NCBI RefSeq assembly: GCF_013314535.1
Contig: NZ_JABUAE010000005.1
Span: 1-64,000, forward strand
Direction of reading: 5' to 3'
Source: Bacillus sp. Xin1
GTDB taxonomy: Bacteria > Bacillota > Bacilli > Bacillales > Bacillaceae_G
Length of the DNA: 64,000 nucleotides
This document shows positions 53,829-63,298 of the stretch, in pieces. Under the pieces are notes generated by a model that made no database searches, was not told the origin of the DNA, and worked only from the letters and a program-made list of their open reading frames with translations. Position numbers and translations under genes: made by a program. The number at the start of each line of letters is the position of its first letter. The stretch's first letter is position 1.

Positions 53829-54764
53829 TTACGCTTCTTTTCGACGATCAATTAATACAGCAAGTAAGATAACAAGTCCTTTGACAACTTGTTGGAAAAA
53901 GGAAGATACGCCTAATAAATTTAGACCGTTATTTAATACACCGATAATCAGTACACCAATGAAGGTGCCGACAATCCAACCCCTTCCGCCCGAAAGACTT
54001 GTTCCTCCTAATACAACTGCAGCAATTGCGTCTAATTCATAAGAAGTACCAGCAGTTGGCTGTGCAGAATCTAATCGTGATGTTAAGACAATACCCGCAA
54101 GCGCTGCCAAAATTCCAGAAAGACCGTAAATCATTACTTTTATTCTCGCTACATTAATACCTGATAATGCCGCTGCTTCTTCATTCCCACCAATTGCAAA
54201 AGTACGGCGACCAAATGTCGTTTTCTTTAAAATGAAGTACAGAACTGCGAAAGCAATCATCATCGTTACAGCTGGCACCGGAATACCAAGGAAATAGCCA
54301 CGACCAAACATTTGGAACATTAAATGATCACCAAGGCCAGTGATCGGACGTCCGTCCATGTAAACAAGTGTGAGCCCACGAAAAATGGTCATTGTTGCTA
54401 AAGTCGCAATAAATGGTGCCACTTTTCCTTTCGCAATGATGATACCGTTTACAATCCCCATTACAAGACCAGCCAATAGTCCAACTGCCATTGCCAGGAA
54501 CGGATCCATGCCACTTGCCATCATTCCAGCAACAAGTGCACTTGATAATGCTAAAATAGAACCCACCGATAAGTCAATACCTCCTGTTAAAATAACGAAG
54601 GTCATTCCAAATGCAATGAGTGCATTTATCGATACTTGCCTTAAAATATTAAATAAGTTTGGAATTTCAATAAATGCTGGATTTAATGCCGTAATAACTA
54701 CGATAATAAGTGCTAATCCAATTAAAGAACCGAGTTGTTGCAGAACATTCCCCTTTTTAGCCAT
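53829..54764 (-). CDS. rbsC: Ribose ABC transporter permease RbsC
   Basis: This is a 311-residue permease with 8-10 helices. ILTGGIDLSVGSILALSSAL (about 59-78) is the hallmark of the sugar BPD_transp_2 family, and ALSGINVARIKVMIYGLSG is the coupling-helix loop. It lies 3 bases after rbsA, in the order rbsD-A-C-B. Confidence 0.95.
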   Translation of the reverse strand: MAKKGNVLQQLGSLIGLALIIVVITALNPAFIEIPNLFNILRQVSINALIAFGMTFVILTGGIDLSVGSILALSSALVAGMMASGMDPFLAMAVGLLAGLVMGIVNGIIIAKGKVAPFIATLATMTIFRGLTLVYMDGRPITGLGDHLMFQMFGRGYFLGIPVPAVTMMIAFAVLYFILKKTTFGRRTFAIGGNEEAAALSGINVARIKVMIYGLSGILAALAGIVLTSRLDSAQPTAGTSYELDAIAAVVLGGTSLSGGRGWIVGTFIGVLIIGVLNNGLNLLGVSSFFQQVVKGLVILLAVLIDRRKEA

Positions 54765-54767
54765 AAC

Positions 54768-56258
54768 TTATTCTCCCCCTGTAGCTAATGCCATAATGGA
54801 CTCTTGTGTTGCTTTATCTTTCTCTAAAATGCCGCCTACTTTTCCTTCATGAATAACAAGAACACGATCGCTCATTCCTAATACTTCAGGTAATTCGGAT
54901 GAAACCATAATAACGGCATCGCCTTGATGAGTAATCTTATTCATAATTGAGTAAATTTCTTTTTTCGCTCCAACATCGACGCCGCGCGTTGGTTCATCTA
55001 GAATTAACAACTGCGGCTGTATTCCTAGCCACTTTGCAATAACGACCTTTTGTTGATTGCCACCAGAAAGTGATTTGACAGGCTGTTCCCCATTTGCCGC
55101 CTTTACATTCAGAAGCTTCATCATATCCCTTGTAAACTGCTCTTCCGTTCCTTTATCCATCACACTACCTTTTGAAAGACTTTCTAAATTAGGTAATGCT
55201 AAATTTTCACGAATAGAAAAGTCTAATACAAGCCCTTCGGATTTTCTATCTTCAGTAATAAAAGCAATCCGTTGCCTTATCGCATCAATTGGACTGTCAA
55301 TTTTCACCTCTCGTCCATTGATTAATATTTGCCCTGAATCTAATGGTTCATAGCCAAAAATCGCTTTCATAATATCTGTGCGACCAGCTCCCATTAATCC
55401 AGCGACACCGAGAATTTCTCCTTTTCTCACTTGAAACGAAATATTTTCAAACTTTCCTTTTTTCGTGCCGTTACGCATTTCAAAAATAACTTCGCCAATC
55501 TTAGCATTTCGCTCTGGATAACGTTCACCAATACTACGGCCAACCATCATGCTTACCACTTCATCAAATGACGTTTCAGGAATTAACCGTGTTCCCACAT
55601 ATTCTCCATCACGTAAAATAGTAATAGCGTCACAGATTGAAAAAATTTCTTCCATACGATGTGAAATATAAACGAACGATACACCTTCTGTGCGTAATTT
55701 ATTAATAACCGTAAAGAGTGTTTCAATTTCACGATCTGTTAAAGCCGCGGTAGGCTCGTCCATAATAATAACGCTTGCATTTGTCATTAATGCCTTACCA
55801 ATTTCAATAATTTGCTGTTGCCCAACAGATAATTCCCCAGCGAGCATAGCCCCTTTTACATGTAGCCCAAGACTTGCTAATTGCTCTTGCGCAATAGCAT
55901 TCATTTGACGCGTACGCAGAATACCTGTTTTTCCGTACATAAGCTCTTTTCCAAGAAACATATTTTCAGCTACTGTTAAATTCGGCAATATGTTTAGTTC
56001 TTGATGAATAAAAGCAATTCCGTACTCTTCTGCTTCTTTCGCGTTTTTAAAAGTTCGTTCTTGTCCATCAATCGTGACCTGACCACCATCTCTTGTATAT
56101 ACACCTGTTAAAATTTTCATGAGCGTTGATTTACCTGCTCCATTTTCCCCCATCAGTGCATGGACTTCTCCTGTTTCAATGCTAAACTGTGCATTTTTCA
56201 AAACAGGATTGCCATTGAACGCTTTTGAAATATTTTTCATTTCAATTCGCATTCTCAT
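54768..56258 (-). CDS. rbsA: Ribose ABC transporter ATP-binding protein RbsA
   Basis: This is a 496-residue protein with two fused ABC domains. The first has Walker [10 protein letters not shown], signature LSVGQQQ and Walker [11 protein letters not shown]. The second has a degenerate Walker A (GLMGAGRTD), [10 protein letters not shown] and [12 protein letters not shown]. The second Walker A lacks the lysine, as usual in RbsA. ATG 56258 lies 5 bases behind AAAGGG; ATG 56252 is possible. It energises ribose import. Confidence 0.95.
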   Translation of the reverse strand: MRMRIEMKNISKAFNGNPVLKNAQFSIETGEVHALMGENGAGKSTLMKILTGVYTRDGGQVTIDGQERTFKNAKEAEEYGIAFIHQELNILPNLTVAENMFLGKELMYGKTGILRTRQMNAIAQEQLASLGLHVKGAMLAGELSVGQQQIIEIGKALMTNASVIIMDEPTAALTDREIETLFTVINKLRTEGVSFVYISHRMEEIFSICDAITILRDGEYVGTRLIPETSFDEVVSMMVGRSIGERYPERNAKIGEVIFEMRNGTKKGKFENISFQVRKGEILGVAGLMGAGRTDIMKAIFGYEPLDSGQILINGREVKIDSPIDAIRQRIAFITEDRKSEGLVLDFSIRENLALPNLESLSKGSVMDKGTEEQFTRDMMKLLNVKAANGEQPVKSLSGGNQQKVVIAKWLGIQPQLLILDEPTRGVDVGAKKEIYSIMNKITHQGDAVIMVSSELPEVLGMSDRVLVIHEGKVGGILEKDKATQESIMALATGGE

Positions 56259-56270
56259 CACATCCCTTTA

Positions 56271-56666
56271 TTAAAAAATCACGCCTGCGTGTAAAATAAC
56301 GTTCGCATATGGTGTTGCTTCTCCTGTACGAATAATTGCCTTCGCCTGTTTTGTACGTTCTTTAAACTGTTCATGAGCTACATATTCAACAGCAGCCTCT
56401 TTCAAGCGTTCTTCAACTTCTTGGTTTACCTCTGCATTATACGTAGTAATTTCTTCTGCTAATGTTAGTTTTTCAACTGCCATATCATCTGCTACAACTT
56501 GTAATACATCTAGAAAAGATGGTTTTCCAAGTTCAACAGCTAAATCAATCCGTTTCACACCGTCAGGAATTGGTAAGCCACAATCCGCAATCACAATTGT
56601 ATCTGTATGCCCAAGTGAAGCAAGCACAGCAGCGATTTCACTATTTAATACTCCATGCTTTTTCAT
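56271..56666 (-). CDS. rbsD: D-ribose pyranase RbsD
   Basis: This is a 131-residue cytoplasmic enzyme that converts beta-pyranose ribose to the furanose form. Residues [16 protein letters not shown] (about 19-34), with the catalytic His, and the end [15 protein letters not shown] are diagnostic. Its ATG overlaps the rbsK stop by four bases (ATGA). Confidence 0.95.
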   Translation of the reverse strand: MKKHGVLNSEIAAVLASLGHTDTIVIADCGLPIPDGVKRIDLAVELGKPSFLDVLQVVADDMAVEKLTLAEEITTYNAEVNQEVEERLKEAAVEYVAHEQFKERTKQAKAIIRTGEATPYANVILHAGVIF

Positions 56667-57559
56667 CCGACAATCACCTGCACTTCTCGGAGTCTCTCCC
56701 GTGTTGGCATACCGCCTTGTGCTCCGAGCTTTGTTACAGAAAGACCACCAGCAATATTTGCAAATCGAATTGCTTTTTCCAGTAGCTCACCTTCCGCAAG
56801 TGCAACCGCTAATGCACCGTTAAAAGTATCGCCAGCTCCTGTCGTATCTACTACTTCTACAGAAATGCTTGGAACATGAACAACTTCTGTACCATTATGG
56901 AAACGAACGCCTTTACTACCTTCTGTCATCAATAACTTATTTGGGTATTTCGCAAGTAACTCTTCAATTGGTGACGTAAAATCATCTAATACGATGCGGC
57001 ACTCATGCTCATTTGGTGTAATATATGTTGCCTTTTCCAAAATATCTGCTGATAAAAATTGTGCCGGTGCTGGATTTAACATCACTGGAATTTTATGCTC
57101 TTCGCAAATATTAAGAACATATTCCACTGTTTCCAGTGGTATTTCCAACTGCAGTACAACCATATCCGCTTTTACGAGAAGATCTTTTGCACAATCTACA
57201 ATTTGCTCATTCACAAGCCGATTTGCACCTTGTACAACAACAATACTGTTATCTTCTTCCGCCAAAACGATATGAGCGATTCCTGTCGTTTCACCTGTAA
57301 CCGGTACCACACAATCGATAAAAATACGTTCATTCTCTAAGTTATTTCTAACAATTTTACCATAAGCGTCATCTCCTACTGCTCCAATCATCGCTACATT
57401 CGCACCTAATCGAACTGCAGCAACTGCCTGGTTGGCACCTTTTCCTCCTGGCACTGTATGAAACGCTTCACCAATTACCGTCTCTCCTGCTTTCGGTCGC
57501 TTTTTTGAAACGGCGACTAAATCCATTGAAATACTGCCGACTACTGCAATGTTTGGCAT
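56663..57559 (-). CDS. rbsK: Ribokinase RbsK
   Basis: This is a 298-residue PfkB-family kinase that phosphorylates ribose to ribose-5-phosphate. It has [15 protein letters not shown] (about 38-52) and the catalytic [13 protein letters not shown] anion hole. ATG 57559 lies 9 bases behind AAGGAG; the ATG three codons before it abuts that site. It follows rbsR by 13 bases. Confidence 0.95.
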   Translation of the reverse strand: MPNIAVVGSISMDLVAVSKKRPKAGETVIGEAFHTVPGGKGANQAVAAVRLGANVAMIGAVGDDAYGKIVRNNLENERIFIDCVVPVTGETTGIAHIVLAEEDNSIVVVQGANRLVNEQIVDCAKDLLVKADMVVLQLEIPLETVEYVLNICEEHKIPVMLNPAPAQFLSADILEKATYITPNEHECRIVLDDFTSPIEELLAKYPNKLLMTEGSKGVRFHNGTEVVHVPSISVEVVDTTGAGDTFNGALAVALAEGELLEKAIRFANIAGGLSVTKLGAQGGMPTRERLREVQVIVG

Positions 57560-57572
57560 ATATCTCATCTCC

Positions 57573-58544
57573 TTACTTCGTTGTATTTCGTTCTATAATT
57601 TTAATCGGTAAACGATAATGTTCAATTTCTAATGGTTTTCCTTCCATTTGTTCTAACAATAATTCAGTTGCAATGCGCCCCATCTCATAAATAGGCTGTG
57701 CAACCGTTGTAATGGATGGGTACATCATTTCCGTTAATGAAATACCATCAAATCCAATAATTTGCAAATCGTCTGGAATTGAGATTCCCTTTTGCAATGC
57801 TGCTTTTACTACACCAATTGCAATTAAATCATTTCCAGCTACAATACCGTCAATATGCGGGTACTCTTCTAACAGCTCCGTTGCCACACGTTCACTATCT
57901 GCTGGATCAAATGTACTTTCTGCAATCATATAAGAAAGCCTATATTGTGTAATCATATCCACAAATCCTTCAAAACGCTCATTTGCTGTGCTTACGTCAC
58001 GGGGACCACGAATATGCGCGATGTGTTTACACCCTTTTTCTAATAGCAACTTGGTCGCTTCTTGAATCCCCGCATAGTTATCTGCATATACGGTTGGAAT
58101 CCGTTCATTGAACATGCGATCGATTGCCACAACTGGTACAGATAGATTTATGTAATTCATACTATTTTGTGGATTTGTCGCTACAATAAATCCATCTACG
58201 TTATTTTGTTTCAATACATCAATATATTGTTTCTCTTTTTCTAAACTCTCATCGGAATTACAAAGTACGACTGTGTAACCTTGTTTATGCGCTACATCCT
58301 CTACGGCACGTGCAACTTCTGGAAAGAATGGATTCACAATGTTCGGAACGACTAAACCAATTAAACGAGACTTTTTATTATACAGAGAACGTGCTACTGT
58401 GCTCGGTTTATAATCCAGCATTTCAATTGCTCGTTCTACTTTTTTTAACGTATCTTCGTGAACATATCCGTTCTTATTTAACACTCTGGAAACGGTCGCA
58501 ACAGATACTCCCGCTAATTTTGCAACATCTTTTATGGTACTCAT
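57573..58544 (-). CDS. rbsR: LacI family ribose operon repressor RbsR
   Basis: This is a 323-residue regulator. The N-terminal helix-turn-helix TIKDVAKLAGVSVATVSRVL (about 3-22) is followed by a hinge and a sugar-binding core (about 60-320) related to periplasmic binding proteins. It is the first gene of the operon and probably represses it by binding the palindrome overlapping the promoter, released by ribose. The ATG follows GAGGAGGGAAG. Confidence 0.94.
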   Translation of the reverse strand: MSTIKDVAKLAGVSVATVSRVLNKNGYVHEDTLKKVERAIEMLDYKPSTVARSLYNKKSRLIGLVVPNIVNPFFPEVARAVEDVAHKQGYTVVLCNSDESLEKEKQYIDVLKQNNVDGFIVATNPQNSMNYINLSVPVVAIDRMFNERIPTVYADNYAGIQEATKLLLEKGCKHIAHIRGPRDVSTANERFEGFVDMITQYRLSYMIAESTFDPADSERVATELLEEYPHIDGIVAGNDLIAIGVVKAALQKGISIPDDLQIIGFDGISLTEMMYPSITTVAQPIYEMGRIATELLLEQMEGKPLEIEHYRLPIKIIERNTTK

Positions 58545-58564
58545 TCTCTTCCCTCCTCATTACA

Positions 58565-58578
58565 TGTAACCGTTTACA
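58565..58578. promoter_or_regulatory. cre/RbsR operator of the ribose operon
   Basis: On the minus strand TGTAAACGGTTACA fits the cre consensus TGWAANCGNTNWCA at every position. It lies just downstream of the -10 region, so either CcpA or RbsR (both LacI family) could block transcription. Both may share it, as in B. subtilis. Confidence 0.8.
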
Positions 58579-58584
58579 CGAAAT

Positions 58585-58613
58585 AATATAACTCATTTCT
58601 AAAAATACGTCAA
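58585..58613 (-). promoter_or_regulatory. rbs operon promoter
   Basis: On the minus strand there is a -35 TTGACG (58608-58613), a 17-base spacer and a -10 TATATT (58585-58590). The expected start falls next to the operator. Confidence 0.75.
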
Positions 58614-58623
58614 TCACTTCTAA

Positions 58624-58659
58624 CTAAAAAAGCATCACCCTAAGGCGATGCTTTTTTCT
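58624..58659 (-). terminator. Terminator after the DHA2 exporter
   Basis: AAAAAAGCATC pairs with GATGCTTTTTT around an inner CC/GG pair, with T-runs on both sides. Confidence 0.85.
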
Positions 58660-58661
58660 CA

Positions 58662-60284
58662 TTATGAGTAAGATACATTCGTTTCTTTTTCTTCTACCGC
58701 AGCAGACTCTTCTGCACCTTTTTTACGATTAGAAAGCTTGATTTTCTGCAAGAAAATCGTAAATACAGCACCAACTACGATAAAGACTAAACCTGTTAGA
58801 AATACACTATGAAGTGAATCTACTAAAGATGTTTTTAAAATAGGCACGATACTATTAGCAAATGCTTCTGGCATTTGTTTTAATGCTTCCGGACTAAATA
58901 ACATAGAATATAATCCTTGTGGATCTGTATGAATCATATCTTTAAACTTCGTTACCATCTGCCCTGCTTCTGCTGGGAATGTATTTAAGACAGGCACTAA
59001 TTTATTTGTTAAAGTTGTACCTGAAGTATTATTCATAATAGAACCTAAAATTGTAATCCCAAATGTTCCCCCGATTTGACGGAAGAATTGACTAGAAGAT
59101 GTAACAACCCCAAGATCTTTTTTCGGGAAACTTTCCTGCAATGCTAATGTTAATGTCGGCATTACAAGACCCATTCCTAAACCGATAATGCTCATATAAG
59201 AAGTTGCAACAAGCTTACTTGTATGCATATCCATTGTCGTTAACAGCCAAAATCCGCCGGCCATGATGAGCATTCCTGTAATAATTTGTGGTTTCACTCC
59301 AACTTTTAATACGAGCTGACCCCCGATAATACTCATCACAATCATCGTAATCATCATTGGTGTCATGATTGTTCCAGATTCAGCCGCACTTACTCCAACA
59401 ATTCCTTGCATAAAGAATGGCACAAACATAATTGCCCCAAACATTCCAATGCTCATAAAGAAACCAATTGCATTTAGTAGTGTAAATGTACGGTTCTTAA
59501 AGAAATGCATCGGTAAAATTGGCTCTTCTGCCTTTAGTTCAACAATTACAAAGCTTACGATACCAATGATTGCAAGTGCAAATAGCCCAATAATTTGCCA
59601 AGAATCCCACGCATAGTCTTTCCCGCCGAATGTTAATGCAAGTAATAAACTTACAACACCAAGAATCATTGTGAAAATACCAGCAATGTCAATTTTAATC
59701 GGACCTGTTTGTTTATGTGATTTTAACCCCATTGCAATGAAAATTGTTGCTAAAACACCAACTGGTAAATTAATATAGAATACCCATCTCCAGTTGACAG
59801 CATCTACAATCCAACCACCTACTTGCGGTCCAATTACAGATGCAAGACCATATAATGCTCCGAAAATCCCTTGCCATTTCGCACGTTCTTTTCCTGTAAA
59901 CATATCCCCGATAATAATCATCGCCATTGGCATCATAATACCGCCACCTAGGCCTTGAATACCGCGGAAAATGATTAACTCCGTCATGCCGTTTGCCATA
60001 CCACAAAGGGCTGAACCAACCATGAAAATAACTAACCCTGTTATATATACGTTACGGCGTCCTAATAAGTCAGCTAACTTCCCTGCAATTGGTACAACTG
60101 TCGTTGATGTTAACATATACGCTGTTGTTAACCATGTCATTAAACTTAATCCACCTAGTTCACCAACGATACGCGGCATCGCTGTACCAACAATTGTTCC
60201 ATCTAACGCAGCAAATAACATCGCAATAACTAGACCAATTAACAACAACTTTCGATTTTGATTTTGATTTTCTTGTTGCTCCAT
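58662..60284 (-). CDS. DHA2 family multidrug exporter (EmrB/QacA type)
   Basis: This is a 540-residue major facilitator protein with 14 helices. It has the DHA2 motif LDGTIVGTAMPRI (about 28-40, with the TM1 acidic residue), GKLADLLGRRNVYITGLVIF (motif A) and GIQGLGGGIMMPMAMIIIGD (motif B). It lies 18 bases after a marR gene, a common drug-induced pair. The ATG follows TGAGGAG. Substrates are unknown. Confidence 0.9.
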   Translation of the reverse strand: MEQQENQNQNRKLLLIGLVIAMLFAALDGTIVGTAMPRIVGELGGLSLMTWLTTAYMLTSTTVVPIAGKLADLLGRRNVYITGLVIFMVGSALCGMANGMTELIIFRGIQGLGGGIMMPMAMIIIGDMFTGKERAKWQGIFGALYGLASVIGPQVGGWIVDAVNWRWVFYINLPVGVLATIFIAMGLKSHKQTGPIKIDIAGIFTMILGVVSLLLALTFGGKDYAWDSWQIIGLFALAIIGIVSFVIVELKAEEPILPMHFFKNRTFTLLNAIGFFMSIGMFGAIMFVPFFMQGIVGVSAAESGTIMTPMMITMIVMSIIGGQLVLKVGVKPQIITGMLIMAGGFWLLTTMDMHTSKLVATSYMSIIGLGMGLVMPTLTLALQESFPKKDLGVVTSSSQFFRQIGGTFGITILGSIMNNTSGTTLTNKLVPVLNTFPAEAGQMVTKFKDMIHTDPQGLYSMLFSPEALKQMPEAFANSIVPILKTSLVDSLHSVFLTGLVFIVVGAVFTIFLQKIKLSNRKKGAEESAAVEEKETNVSYS

Positions 60285-60302
60285 GTAATCTCCTCAATTC
60301 CT

Positions 60303-60761
60303 TTAGTTTGTTTCTTTTTTCTCAGATGCTCCACAAATAATTGTCTCCAATTTTTCAAATAAGCGTAGTAAATCTTCTCTTTCTTGTAATTCTAATTGTG
60401 AGAAGTATTTCGCAATATGTTCGTTTCGAGCAGTCATTGCTTCTTCTAATACATCTTTCCCCTTCTTCGTTAGCTCAATGATAACAACACGGCGATCATT
60501 TTTATCGTGATAACGTAACACCAATTCTTGATCAATTAAACGATCAATCATCACTGTAATCGCACTTGGTTTCACGTACATTTTCTTCGCCAACTCTGTA
60601 GCTCTTGCTGCACCGTAATGATCTAAAATTTTTAAAATATAAAATTGCGGTGGCGTCAGTCCTGATGCTTGCATTTGTTCTAGTAACTCCGTTTGCATTT
60701 TCTTTCCTATCGAAAATGCTAGAGCCTGAATTTTATCAATATGAGTCATATCATTTTGCAT
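60303..60761 (-). CDS. MarR family transcriptional regulator
   Basis: This is a 152-residue winged-helix repressor. The recognition region is YGAARATELAKKMYVKPSAI, with a wing DKNDRRVVIIELTKKG. ATG 60761 lies behind AGAGGTGG; the GTG three codons earlier overlaps that site. It heads a two-gene operon with the DHA2 exporter. A perfect inverted repeat 28 bases upstream is the likely operator for autorepression, relieved by a drug-like ligand. Confidence 0.9.
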   Translation of the reverse strand: MQNDMTHIDKIQALAFSIGKKMQTELLEQMQASGLTPPQFYILKILDHYGAARATELAKKMYVKPSAITVMIDRLIDQELVLRYHDKNDRRVVIIELTKKGKDVLEEAMTARNEHIAKYFSQLELQEREDLLRLFEKLETIICGASEKKETN

Positions 60762-60788
60762 GTTATCCACCTCTTATTTAAACAATAA

Positions 60789-60811
60789 AATATTTAACGT
60801 ATTTAAATATT
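60789..60811. promoter_or_regulatory. Probable MarR operator
   Basis: AATATTTAA and TTAAATATT are exact complements with a 5-base centre (CGTAT), just upstream of marR. The size and AT-rich palindrome suit a MarR dimer. Confidence 0.65.
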
Positions 60812-60848
60812 AAACTACTAAATAAATGCCGTCAATCATTTTATTTCA

Positions 60849-60862
60849 TAAAAACGTTTACA
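60849..60862. promoter_or_regulatory. cre-like site upstream of glpT
   Basis: TAAAAACGTTTACA matches the cre consensus TGWAANCGNTNWCA with one mismatch (second base). It lies in the intergenic region of marR and glpT, about 75 bases upstream of the glpT start of transcription. Confidence 0.55.
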
Positions 60863-60867
60863 AATTT

Positions 60868-60892
60868 GTCACAAAGTTGTATACTTTGTGAC
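60868..60892. promoter_or_regulatory. Perfect 10-base inverted repeat upstream of the glpT promoter
   Basis: GTCACAAAGT and ACTTTGTGAC are exact complements around TGTAT, ending 10 bases before the -35. There is no T-run. It is likely an operator of an unidentified regulator; I could not match it to a known box. Confidence 0.5.
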
Positions 60893-60902
60893 GAAGTTAA
60901 TA

Positions 60903-60931
60903 TTGACAGTCATGGAGAATGAGAGTATAAG
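60903..60931 (+). promoter_or_regulatory. glpT promoter
   Basis: The site has -35 TTGACA (60903-60908), a 17-base spacer and -10 TATAAG (60926-60931). Transcription would begin near 60938, at the foot of the leader hairpin. Confidence 0.75.
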
Positions 60932-60935
60932 GCTA

Positions 60936-60984
60936 TGGAGCATAGAAAGGAGACCCTTTCTATATTTCATGGTCTTTTTTATTT
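60936..60984 (+). terminator. Leader terminator of glpT (GlpP-type antitermination site)
   Basis: ATAGAAAGG pairs with CCTTTCTAT across AGAC, extended by weaker pairs, and is followed by six T. It lies between promoter and gene, at the 5' end of the transcript. This is the arrangement of B. subtilis glp leaders controlled by the antiterminator GlpP with glycerol-3-phosphate. Confidence 0.65.
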
Positions 60985-61029
60985 TCTATGTCATAAAACA
61001 TTTTCAATAATAGAGGAGGATTTTAAGCG

Positions 61030-62379
61030 ATGTTTCTAACTAATTTATTTAAACCTGCGCCGCATACAGATCGCTTGCCTGCTGATCGCATAGATAGCGA
61101 ATACCGCAAGCTACGCTTGCAAGTATTTTTAGGCATTTTCATTGGTTATGCAGGTTACTACTTTGTTCGCAAAAACTTTTCACTGGCAATGCCATATCTT
61201 GTTGAACAAGGATTTAGTAAAGGCGAACTTGGTATTATCCTTTCTGCCGTATCCATTGCATATGGCTTAAGCAAGTTTGTAATGGGGATTGTATCCGACC
61301 GTTGTAACCCCCGCTACTTCTTAGCAACAGGACTATTTTTATCCGGTATCATTAATATTATTTTCGGTTCGGTTTCTTTTATTACAACAAGTATTTTACT
61401 CATGTTTGTTCTGCAATTCTTAAACGGATGGGTACAAGGTATGGGATGGCCTCCATGTGGTCGTACGATGGTTCACTGGTTCTCTATTAGCGAGCGTGGT
61501 ACAAAAATGTCCATTTGGAATACTGCTCATAACGTCGGCGGAGCAATTATGCCAGCCCTTGTTACATTGGGAATGTATTTATTCGCTGATGATTGGAAAA
61601 GTGTATTTTACGTCCCTGGTATTTTTTCAATTTTAGTTGGGATTTATGTATTAATTACAATGCGTGATACACCTCAATCTTGCGGATTACCATCAATTGA
61701 GGAGCATACAGGAGAATATCCAACTAGTGAAAAAATAGAAGATCGTGAGCGTGAGCTTTCGGCAAAGGAAATTTTATTCAAATATGTACTGAACAATAAG
61801 TTTTTATGGTACATTGCTATCGCTAACGTATTCGTATATTTTGTACGCTATGGTGTTGTCGACTGGGCACCTACTTATTTAGTAGAGGAAAAAAGCTTTA
61901 CTCATAATAGCTCTCGTACAGCTTACGCTCTATATGAATGGGCTGGGATTCCAGGGACACTTCTTTGTGGGTGGATGAGTGATAAGCTCTTTAAAGGACG
62001 CCGTGCACCTGCTGGTATTTTATTCATGGTTGGTGTATTCATTGCTGTTCTTGTTTATTGGTTAAATCCAGCTGGTCACCCAATCATCGATAGTATCGCA
62101 CTTGTTTCAATTGGATTTTTAATTTATGGACCAGTTATGCTAATTGGGTTACATGCTCTTGACTTAGTACCAAAAAAAGCTGCTGGAACAGCTGCTGGTT
62201 TAACAGGTTTCTTCGGTTACCTGGGCGGTGCTGCATTTGCTAGTGCTGCAATGGGCTTTATTGTAGATACTTTCGGATGGGACGGCGGTTTTATTCTATT
62301 ACTAGCATCTTGTGTGCTTGCGATTTTCTTCCTTGCTCTTACTTTAAACACAGGATCATCAAAATCGCAGCAAGCATAA
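61030..62379 (+). CDS. glpT: Glycerol-3-phosphate transporter GlpT
   Basis: This is a 449-residue major facilitator antiporter exchanging glycerol-3-phosphate for phosphate, with 12 helices. It begins with the [11 protein letters not shown] element seen in B. subtilis GlpT. It contains [20 protein letters not shown] with a binding-site arginine, [19 protein letters not shown] and [20 protein letters not shown], the OPA family signature. The ATG follows GAGGAGG. Unlike B. subtilis, no glpQ follows. It is also the usual entry route of fosfomycin. Confidence 0.93.
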   Translation: MFLTNLFKPAPHTDRLPADRIDSEYRKLRLQVFLGIFIGYAGYYFVRKNFSLAMPYLVEQGFSKGELGIILSAVSIAYGLSKFVMGIVSDRCNPRYFLATGLFLSGIINIIFGSVSFITTSILLMFVLQFLNGWVQGMGWPPCGRTMVHWFSISERGTKMSIWNTAHNVGGAIMPALVTLGMYLFADDWKSVFYVPGIFSILVGIYVLITMRDTPQSCGLPSIEEHTGEYPTSEKIEDRERELSAKEILFKYVLNNKFLWYIAIANVFVYFVRYGVVDWAPTYLVEEKSFTHNSSRTAYALYEWAGIPGTLLCGWMSDKLFKGRRAPAGILFMVGVFIAVLVYWLNPAGHPIIDSIALVSIGFLIYGPVMLIGLHALDLVPKKAAGTAAGLTGFFGYLGGAAFASAAMGFIVDTFGWDGGFILLLASCVLAIFFLALTLNTGSSKSQQA

Positions 62380-62396
62380 AGTGAAACTTTACTCAG
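62376..62396 (-). repeat. Possible bcr1 end fragment at the glpT stop
   Basis: ATAAA followed by GTGAAACTTTACTCAG matches the end of bcr1 copy 2 with one mismatch over 16 bases. The rest of the element is absent. The glpT stop TAA lies inside the ATAAA motif. Confidence 0.45.
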
Positions 62397-62423
62397 TAAA
62401 AAAACAACTGAAGTAAAAAAACA

Positions 62424-62467
62424 AAATAGCTCTTAGCATTAAGATACACGCTAAGAGCTATTTTTTA
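62424..62467 (+). terminator. Terminator after glpT
   Basis: AAATAGCTCTTAGC pairs with GCTAAGAGCTATTT across a 12-base loop, followed by a T-run. Confidence 0.85.
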
Positions 62468-62533
62468 TTTATGTCTAATGATATTGTCTTGCCAACTATA
62501 ACAATCATTCCCCTTCTATTTACAATGCTACTT

Positions 62534-62653
62534 TTATAAGAACATCTGTTGAAACATTTTCTCAACAATAGCCAACACCACCGAAGTAGTAAATCCCCCT
62601 AAACAAATAAGACTCACTCCCTGACTATACGATAAACTTTGAAATGCTTTCAT
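62534..62653 (-). CDS. Small single-pass membrane protein (39 residues)
   Basis: ATG 62653 lies 9 bases behind TGGAGG and encodes 39 residues beginning MKAFQSLSYSQGVSLICLGG. One hydrophobic helix (about 13-29) is followed by an EKMFQQMFL tail. The upstream ATG (62662) directly abuts the ribosome site. It lies alone between glpT and the UspA gene. I do not know a homologue; good translation signals are the main support. Confidence 0.55.
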   Translation of the reverse strand: MKAFQSLSYSQGVSLICLGGFTTSVVLAIVEKMFQQMFL

Positions 62654-62765
62654 TTCTTCCATCCTCCATTCGCTCTCTTTGATGCTTTCATCATATCAAT
62701 GGAAGGAATTTTATAACATCGATTTTGCTAACAGCAGTCTTACAATTTTGTAAGATTTATCCCCA

Positions 62766-62798
62766 TAAAAAACAGACAACATTTCTGCTGTCTGTTAC
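62766..62798 (-). terminator. Terminator after the UspA gene
   Basis: AACAGACA pairs with TGTCTGTT across a 10-base loop, followed by T on the minus strand. Confidence 0.75.
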
Positions 62799-63217
62799 TT
62801 CACAATCATCACTGGACATTTCACTCGTTTTGCTATTTTATGACTTACACTACCAAGTACCATTTCTTGCAATGCATTTAATCCCCTACTCCCTACTATT
62901 ACGAGATCAATGTCTCCTGTATTTACATACTGTACAAGCGTATTTCCTGGATCGCCATGTAAGATAGTGATTTTATAAGAAATTCTTTCTCGCTGTAATA
63001 AAGCTTCAATTTCTTTTAATCTATCTTTTCGACTAGCTGAGATTGTTTCTATATTTGTTTGTCCCTGTATAATATCTGATTTTGCTGTTCTATTATCTAC
63101 TACGTATACAATTTCAATGTTTGCTTCCTTACTTAATGTAGCAATGTGTGCGGCATGCTTTGCTGCGCGTATTGCGTGTTCTGACCCATCACATGCTAGT
63201 ATAATTTGCTTGTACAT
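62795..63217 (-). CDS. Universal stress protein (UspA family)
   Basis: This is a 140-residue cytoplasmic nucleotide-binding protein. It starts KQIILACDGSEHAIRAAKHA and ends IDLVIVGSRGLNALQEMVLGSVSHKI, which carries the G-2x-G-9x-G(S/T) ATP motif. The ATG follows AAAGGGGC at 8 bases. It lies downstream of a SulP transporter gene on the same strand, separated by a terminator. A link to anion or bicarbonate uptake is possible but not shown. Confidence 0.92.
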   Translation of the reverse strand: MYKQIILACDGSEHAIRAAKHAAHIATLSKEANIEIVYVVDNRTAKSDIIQGQTNIETISASRKDRLKEIEALLQRERISYKITILHGDPGNTLVQYVNTGDIDLVIVGSRGLNALQEMVLGSVSHKIAKRVKCPVMIVK

Positions 63218-63261
63218 ATGCTGAAGCCCCTTTCATCATCATACTCGTATTATAATACAAA

Positions 63262-63296
63262 AAGAACCCTTTCGGCCTCCCGAAAAGGTTCTTCCT
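63262..63296 (-). terminator. Terminator after the SulP gene
   Basis: AAGAACCCTTTCGG pairs with CCGAAAAGGTTCTT (one mismatch), followed by a T-run on the minus strand. Confidence 0.85.
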
Positions 63297-63298
63297 AT

